Positions 60,450-64,000 of a stretch of 64,000 nt of DNA are shown piece by piece. The stretch covers positions 62,001 to 126,000 of the forward strand of contig NZ_PHRF01000035.1 in assembly GCF_004151105.1 (NCBI RefSeq), in the 5' to 3' direction. Below the pieces are notes generated by a model. It did no database searches. It was not told the DNA's origin and saw nothing but the letters and a program-made list of their open reading frames with translations. The translations under genes and the position numbers were made by a program. Position 1 is the first letter of the stretch. Every line of letters starts with the position of its first letter. The DNA comes from Streptomyces sp. L-9-10. GTDB lineage: Bacteria; Actinomycetota; Actinomycetes; Streptomycetales; Streptomycetaceae.

Positions 60450-62345
60450 ATGACCGGGGGATCGATACATCAGCTTTTCGAAGAACGGGCACGGCGGACG
60501 CCCGACCATATCGCCGTCATCACCGACAGTGACCGGATCGCATACGAGCGACTGGACACCGAGGCCGGGCGACTGGCCGCGTATCTCGCCACGAACGGTG
60601 GACTGCCGCATTCCGGATCCACCGTCGCCATCTGTGCGCAGCGCCCGGCCGAGGTGCTGGTGGCGATCCTCGCCGTACTGAAGGCGGGCCACGCGTACGC
60701 GGTCGTGGACCCGGGAACACCGGCCCAGGAGCTGCACCGGTTACTCGCTCTCGCCCACGCCGACGCCGTCATCACGAACGGATCGCTGCTCCCGCGGGTC
60801 GACGACGGCCGCGGCCGGACGGCCATCTGCCCGGACACCGCCGCGGCGGACATCGCCCACACGGAAGCCGCCCCGCACGACGCGGCGGGCCGTGCGTCCG
60901 GCGGACCGGCCGCCGTGCTGTTCACGGCGGGGACGACGGGCAGCCGCACGGCCGTCGCCACCGGGCACGACCGGCTGCTCGCCGCATACGCCGCCTGGTC
61001 CCAGGTCTACGGGCTGTCGCCGGAGGACCGGCTGCTGGTGACCGCGCCGCCCGCGGCCGTCGAGTTCACCGGCGGCTGGATACGCGCCCTGTGCTCGGGT
61101 GCGACGCTGGTGCTCACCGAAAGGCCGGTCACGGCCGGCCGGATCACCGCGGAGCAGGTCACGGTCGCCGACATGAGACCCGCGACCGCGGCCGGGCTGC
61201 TGGACGAGGAGCTGCCGTCGCTGCGTCTGCTCGCGGTGGGCGGCGCACCGCTGCGCCTTGATGAGCAGCTGCGGCTCCAGGGGCTGCTGCCGGCCGTCGG
61301 GGCGCGTGTGCTGAGTGTGTACGGGACGGCGGAGGTCGCCGGCTGCGGTACCTGGTTCGAGCCCGAGCAGCTGCCCGGTCCCGTGGCGCATCCGGAGCGT
61401 GCCGCGTATCTGGGGCTGCCGTTCCCGGGGGTCGCGGCCGACCTGCGGAAGGGGCGGATATGGCTCACCCCTCCGGAGGGCGGCGACGCGGTCCCCACCG
61501 GTGACATCGGCCGGCGGCAGGGCGAAGGACCTCTGGAGTTCCGTGGCAGGACGGCCGACCGGGTCACGATCGACGGCAGGACGGTCGACACCTACCGGGT
61601 GGAGACGGCGCTGGCCGACCATCCCCACATCCAGGACGTGGTCATCACCGGGGACCGGGGCCGCACCGGAAGCCGTCTGATCGCGTTCGTGGTACCGAGC
61701 GCCAGAGCTCCGTTCGGCGCCGCACCGGAGGCCGCCTCCCTGCGGGCCGGGCTCACCGGCCTGGTCCCTACGGGGGACGTCCCCGCGGCGGTGGTGCGCC
61801 TCGAGAAGCTGCCGCTGAACGCGGCCGGGAAGGTGGACCGGGCGGAGCTGCCGCTGCCACCGATCCCGGGAGCGGTGCGGGCGAGCGGCAAGAGCGGAGG
61901 GAGCGACGACGCGACCGAGGGCGCGATCGCCGCCGCGGTCGGGGTCAGCTCCGGCTTCCTCGCCGCCGCGCTCACCGGCGTGATCTTCCCCGGCGCCACG
62001 GATCTGACCGGGGTGCCGGGGCCGTGGAACGCGCTGTTCGTCCTGCTCTATCTGGCCGAGTGGCTCGCCTTCGCCGTCGGGATGGGGTTCCTGGCGGTGG
62101 GCCGGGGGGTGATGCTGCGGCGGAGCGAGTCCCGGGGGCTGACGACCGCGGCCCATCTGGCGATCGTCTACCTGCTGGTGGCCTGGTGGCCGCAGGACAA
62201 CCTCTACCGGCTGACCGCCAAGACCGACTGGCCGCAGCAGGCGGCTCTCGTCTACGCCTTCAATGTGCCCTTGATGATCGCGGCGCTGATCGTGCTGATC
62301 TGGGTGGTGGCGTCGCTGCCCGCCGTCAGACAGCGGGACCGGTAG
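60450..62345 (+). CDS. Membrane-tethered adenylation enzyme (AMP-binding) with a TTA codon
   Basis: The 631-residue protein starts with an NRPS-like adenylation domain: FEERARRTPDHIAVI, LKAGHAYAVVDPGTP near 80, P-loop LFTAGTTGSRTAVA near 155, VLSVYGTAEVAGCGTW near 290, PTGDIGRR near 350, and the catalytic Lys motif LNAAGKVDRAEL near 455. The P-loop lacks the usual Lys. There is no carrier domain. Instead four membrane helices follow (about 489-511, 525-550, 567-581, 599-625). It may activate an amino or fatty acid at the membrane. Codon 98 (60741-60743) is TTA, so translation may depend on bldA. Its 3' end overlaps the convergent ATP-grasp gene by 20 bp. Confidence 0.8.
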   Translation: MTGGSIHQLFEERARRTPDHIAVITDSDRIAYERLDTEAGRLAAYLATNGGLPHSGSTVAICAQRPAEVLVAILAVLKAGHAYAVVDPGTPAQELHRLLALAHADAVITNGSLLPRVDDGRGRTAICPDTAAADIAHTEAAPHDAAGRASGGPAAVLFTAGTTGSRTAVATGHDRLLAAYAAWSQVYGLSPEDRLLVTAPPAAVEFTGGWIRALCSGATLVLTERPVTAGRITAEQVTVADMRPATAAGLLDEELPSLRLLAVGGAPLRLDEQLRLQGLLPAVGARVLSVYGTAEVAGCGTWFEPEQLPGPVAHPERAAYLGLPFPGVAADLRKGRIWLTPPEGGDAVPTGDIGRRQGEGPLEFRGRTADRVTIDGRTVDTYRVETALADHPHIQDVVITGDRGRTGSRLIAFVVPSARAPFGAAPEAASLRAGLTGLVPTGDVPAAVVRLEKLPLNAAGKVDRAELPLPPIPGAVRASGKSGGSDDATEGAIAAAVGVSSGFLAAALTGVIFPGATDLTGVPGPWNALFVLLYLAEWLAFAVGMGFLAVGRGVMLRRSESRGLTTAAHLAIVYLLVAWWPQDNLYRLTAKTDWPQQAALVYAFNVPLMIAALIVLIWVVASLPAVRQRDR

Positions 62346-64000
62346 GAGCGGCGGGGCCGGAAGGGCCGCCGGGGCCGCTGGTCCGGGCGGCGTTGGCGAA
62401 GATCCGGCCGAGGTCCTGAGCCGCGCCGCGGACCAGCGCCTCGGCCGCCTCGAGGCAGTCCGCCGTCCGGGCGGCCAGCACGACACCCAGAAACGGGGCG
62501 GGGTCGAAGGCGGCCGTGGGGATCGAGGGCAGGAACACCGCCCCGCTTCCGGCGCAACGCTCCGTCAGTTCCCGCAGCCACGGCAGGAGTTCGGCGTCCG
62601 GGAGCCGCGCGCCGAGCGGGATGTGATCCAGGGAGCGTACGAGATGATCGCCGCCCCTGGTCTCATCGAGGCGGGCCTTCACCATGAAGGCGACGGACGG
62701 TCCCGTCAGCCGCAGATTGATCTCCGTCGGTGCGAGCCGGCCGGCCGTGGCGGTCACGAAATCGACGTCGTACCAGCCGCGGTAGCCGCTCGCGGCGAGT
62801 TCGAGGCCGACGGCGTGCCCGAACCGCAGGGCGACCGAGGCGGCCCGGTCCGGGACGGCCCCGGGGCCGACCGTCGCTCCCCGGTACGCCGTGCCCGCCA
62901 CGTCCATGCGCGCGGCGCCGACGTCGTGCACCGCGCCGGCCGAGTCCACGAGGCCGTCGTACGTGAGGTCGCGCGGGCTGTCGCCCCGGCCCGGCACGGA
63001 GCCGTCCGTCGCGTCCGCCAGATAGTCCTCCACGAGGAGCGGGCCCCGGGGCAGCGCGCGCAGCACCGGCAGCAGAGCCCGTACGGATCCGACCACACGG
63101 GTACCCGACCCCCCCACGCCATGCTCGGTCTTGACGACTCCGCCCGCCCCGGAGCGGACCAGCGCGAGAAGCAGCCGGGCCGCCTCGCGGCGATTGGCCG
63201 CCGTCCGCTGAACGGCCACGGTGATGGCGGAATGCGCGGGGGCCAGCCGCTGGAAGAGGCTGTTGGCCGCACTCTTGGACTCGTAGCGCAGTGCCCCGGG
63301 CGGGAGGGGCTCCCCGGACAGCTCACCGGACGTCCAGGTGTGACCCCACGGTACGAAGGGCAGCTTGAGCCCGCGCAGCCGGCGGGTGAGGGCGGGGCGG
63401 GCGAGGATCGCGGCGGCGAGCACGGGGCGGGGGGCCTCGTCGGCCTGGAGGACCCCGCTGAAGTGATGGGAGGGGACGGCGGCGAGGCCGTCGTACACCT
63501 CCAGCGAATCCCAGGCCAGTTGGCGGCACAGCAGCTCGGCCCAGCCCGGCGGCACCGTCACGGGCAGCACGACCGCGGCCGGGTGCGGACTGCCCAGCGC
63601 GGCCAGGCAGGAGTAGTGTCCGCTCGCCCGGAGCGCGAGCGGGCTCAGCGCACCGAACTGCGCCTGGAACTCCGCGCCGTTGCCGAGTTGTACGGTGCGC
63701 TGTCCGCGTGTCCAGGCCTGTACCCAGGCCCCGCGCGGAGGCGGTTCCACCAGGAGCCGGGGCAGCGTGCCCCCGCCGGGGACGGGCCGCGCGCCCAGTG
63801 CCCGGTAGAAGTCCACCGCGTGCGGGTCGGAGTCGATGGTCAGCCGCTCGAACCCCAACTCGCGAGCCCTGTCCAGGACATGGGCGTACAGAGCACGGCC
63901 GATGCCCCGGCCGATCGCACGGGGTTCGACGAAGAGCAGGCCGAGCGTGCCGTCCGGGGCCCGGCCCTCCAGCGAGGCGACGCCCAGGGCCTCCCCCGAT
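62326..64000 (-). CDS. GNAT/ATP-grasp fusion protein, cut by the right window edge
   Basis: The frame runs off the window; 558 codons are visible. The first part shown is the end of a GNAT domain (VEPRAIGRGIGRALYAHVLD, FERLTIDSDPHAVDFYRALGA). The long second part looks like an ATP-grasp ligase: a pre-grasp region, VVKTEHGVGGSGTRVV near the glycine-rich loop, LLVEDYLADATDGSVP, and WYDVDFVTATAGRLAPTEIN with the metal-binding Asp/Glu/Asn set, then LRLTGPS. It resembles the peptide ligase PGM1 group. It may join amino acids or peptides and acetylate them. It overlaps the adenylation gene at the 3' end. The start is not visible. Confidence 0.78.
   Translation of the reverse strand, partial: SGEALGVASLEGRAPDGTLGLLFVEPRAIGRGIGRALYAHVLDRARELGFERLTIDSDPHAVDFYRALGARPVPGGGTLPRLLVEPPPRGAWVQAWTRGQRTVQLGNGAEFQAQFGALSPLALRASGHYSCLAALGSPHPAAVVLPVTVPPGWAELLCRQLAWDSLEVYDGLAAVPSHHFSGVLQADEAPRPVLAAAILARPALTRRLRGLKLPFVPWGHTWTSGELSGEPLPPGALRYESKSAANSLFQRLAPAHSAITVAVQRTAANRREAARLLLALVRSGAGGVVKTEHGVGGSGTRVVGSVRALLPVLRALPRGPLLVEDYLADATDGSVPGRGDSPRDLTYDGLVDSAGAVHDVGAARMDVAGTAYRGATVGPGAVPDRAASVALRFGHAVGLELAASGYRGWYDVDFVTATAGRLAPTEINLRLTGPSVAFMVKARLDETRGGDHLVRSLDHIPLGARLPDAELLPWLRELTERCAGSGAVFLPSIPTAAFDPAPFLGVVLAARTADCLEAAEALVRGAAQDLGRIFANAARTSGPGGPSGPAAPTGPAV

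Noticed and set aside
1-64000. rRNA, tRNA, prophage or a large biosynthetic gene cluster
   Set aside because: I saw no such genes: no tRNA-like cloverleaf, integrase, phage structural gene, or modular synthase in the window. A tRNA scan would be decisive for the RNA part.

Overview
The window reads as chromosomal DNA of a Streptomyces (or very close relative). Reasons: very high GC with strong third-position GC bias, GTG/TTG starts, ATGA/GTGA overlaps between operon genes, an ethylmalonyl-CoA pathway cluster next to psd-pssA, rare TTA codons in two genes, and actinobacterial regulatory motifs (iron box, SOS box, PafBC-type promoter). I find 54 protein genes, two of them cut by the window ends, plus one likely leader peptide. 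I see no rRNA, tRNA or CRISPR.

Layout. (1) 1-2848: a cut membrane protein, a membrane-anchored molybdopterin oxidoreductase with its membrane partner, and a small orphan protein. (2) 2929-12147: a sugar system on the minus strand (lipoprotein binding protein, two permeases, a GH5-like hydrolase, a GH38 alpha-mannosidase), divergent from a LacI regulator with two facing operators between them. (3) 12213-16786: a GntR/FadR regulator, probably leaderless, coupled to a creatininase-family hydrolase, then a secreted esterase and an AbgT transporter. (4) 16895-22704: small exported or orphan proteins, a decayed oxidoreductase remnant, a holin-like/phosphatase fusion, a resolvase-like small protein, a metallo-beta-lactamase-fold protein and a DedA protein ending in a MITE-like element. 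(5) 22943-32097: an aminotransferase-fold protein with no Schiff-base lysine, a PAP2-lipid kinase fusion, GNAT, a VOC protein behind an iron box, a methyltransferase, a second VOC protein, an arginase-fold enzyme with altered metal ligands, a small DUF protein, and a TTA-containing acyl-CoA oxidase. (6) 32153-37293: four overlapping or abutting peptidase genes (DppA, M20, S9, S66), probably for D-amino-acid or wall peptides. (7) 37356-45644: an OtrA-like ribosomal protection protein with a leader ORF and start-site hairpin, a methyltransferase, a SpoIIE-type phosphatase/anti-sigma kinase, and an MFS exporter with a beta-sandwich tail. (8) 45948-48871: an SRPBCC protein, a radical SAM protein behind a SOS box, RidA behind a PafBC-type promoter, and a HEAT-repeat protein. 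(9) 49309-60330: a double 3-hydroxyacyl-CoA dehydrogenase, a TetR regulator, the ethylmalonyl-CoA pathway (ccr, ethylmalonyl-CoA mutase, lyase, hydratase, dehydrogenase) and psd-pssA. (10) 60450-64000: a membrane-tethered adenylation enzyme convergent and overlapping with a GNAT/ATP-grasp fusion cut by the window end.

The best leads for undescribed biology are the translation-coupled leader of the OtrA-like gene, the convergent adenylation/ATP-grasp pair, two neighbouring genes with different DNA-damage promoter motifs, the lysine-less aminotransferase-like protein, and the D-peptide peptidase operon. All functional names come from motif recognition by eye; no database search was run.
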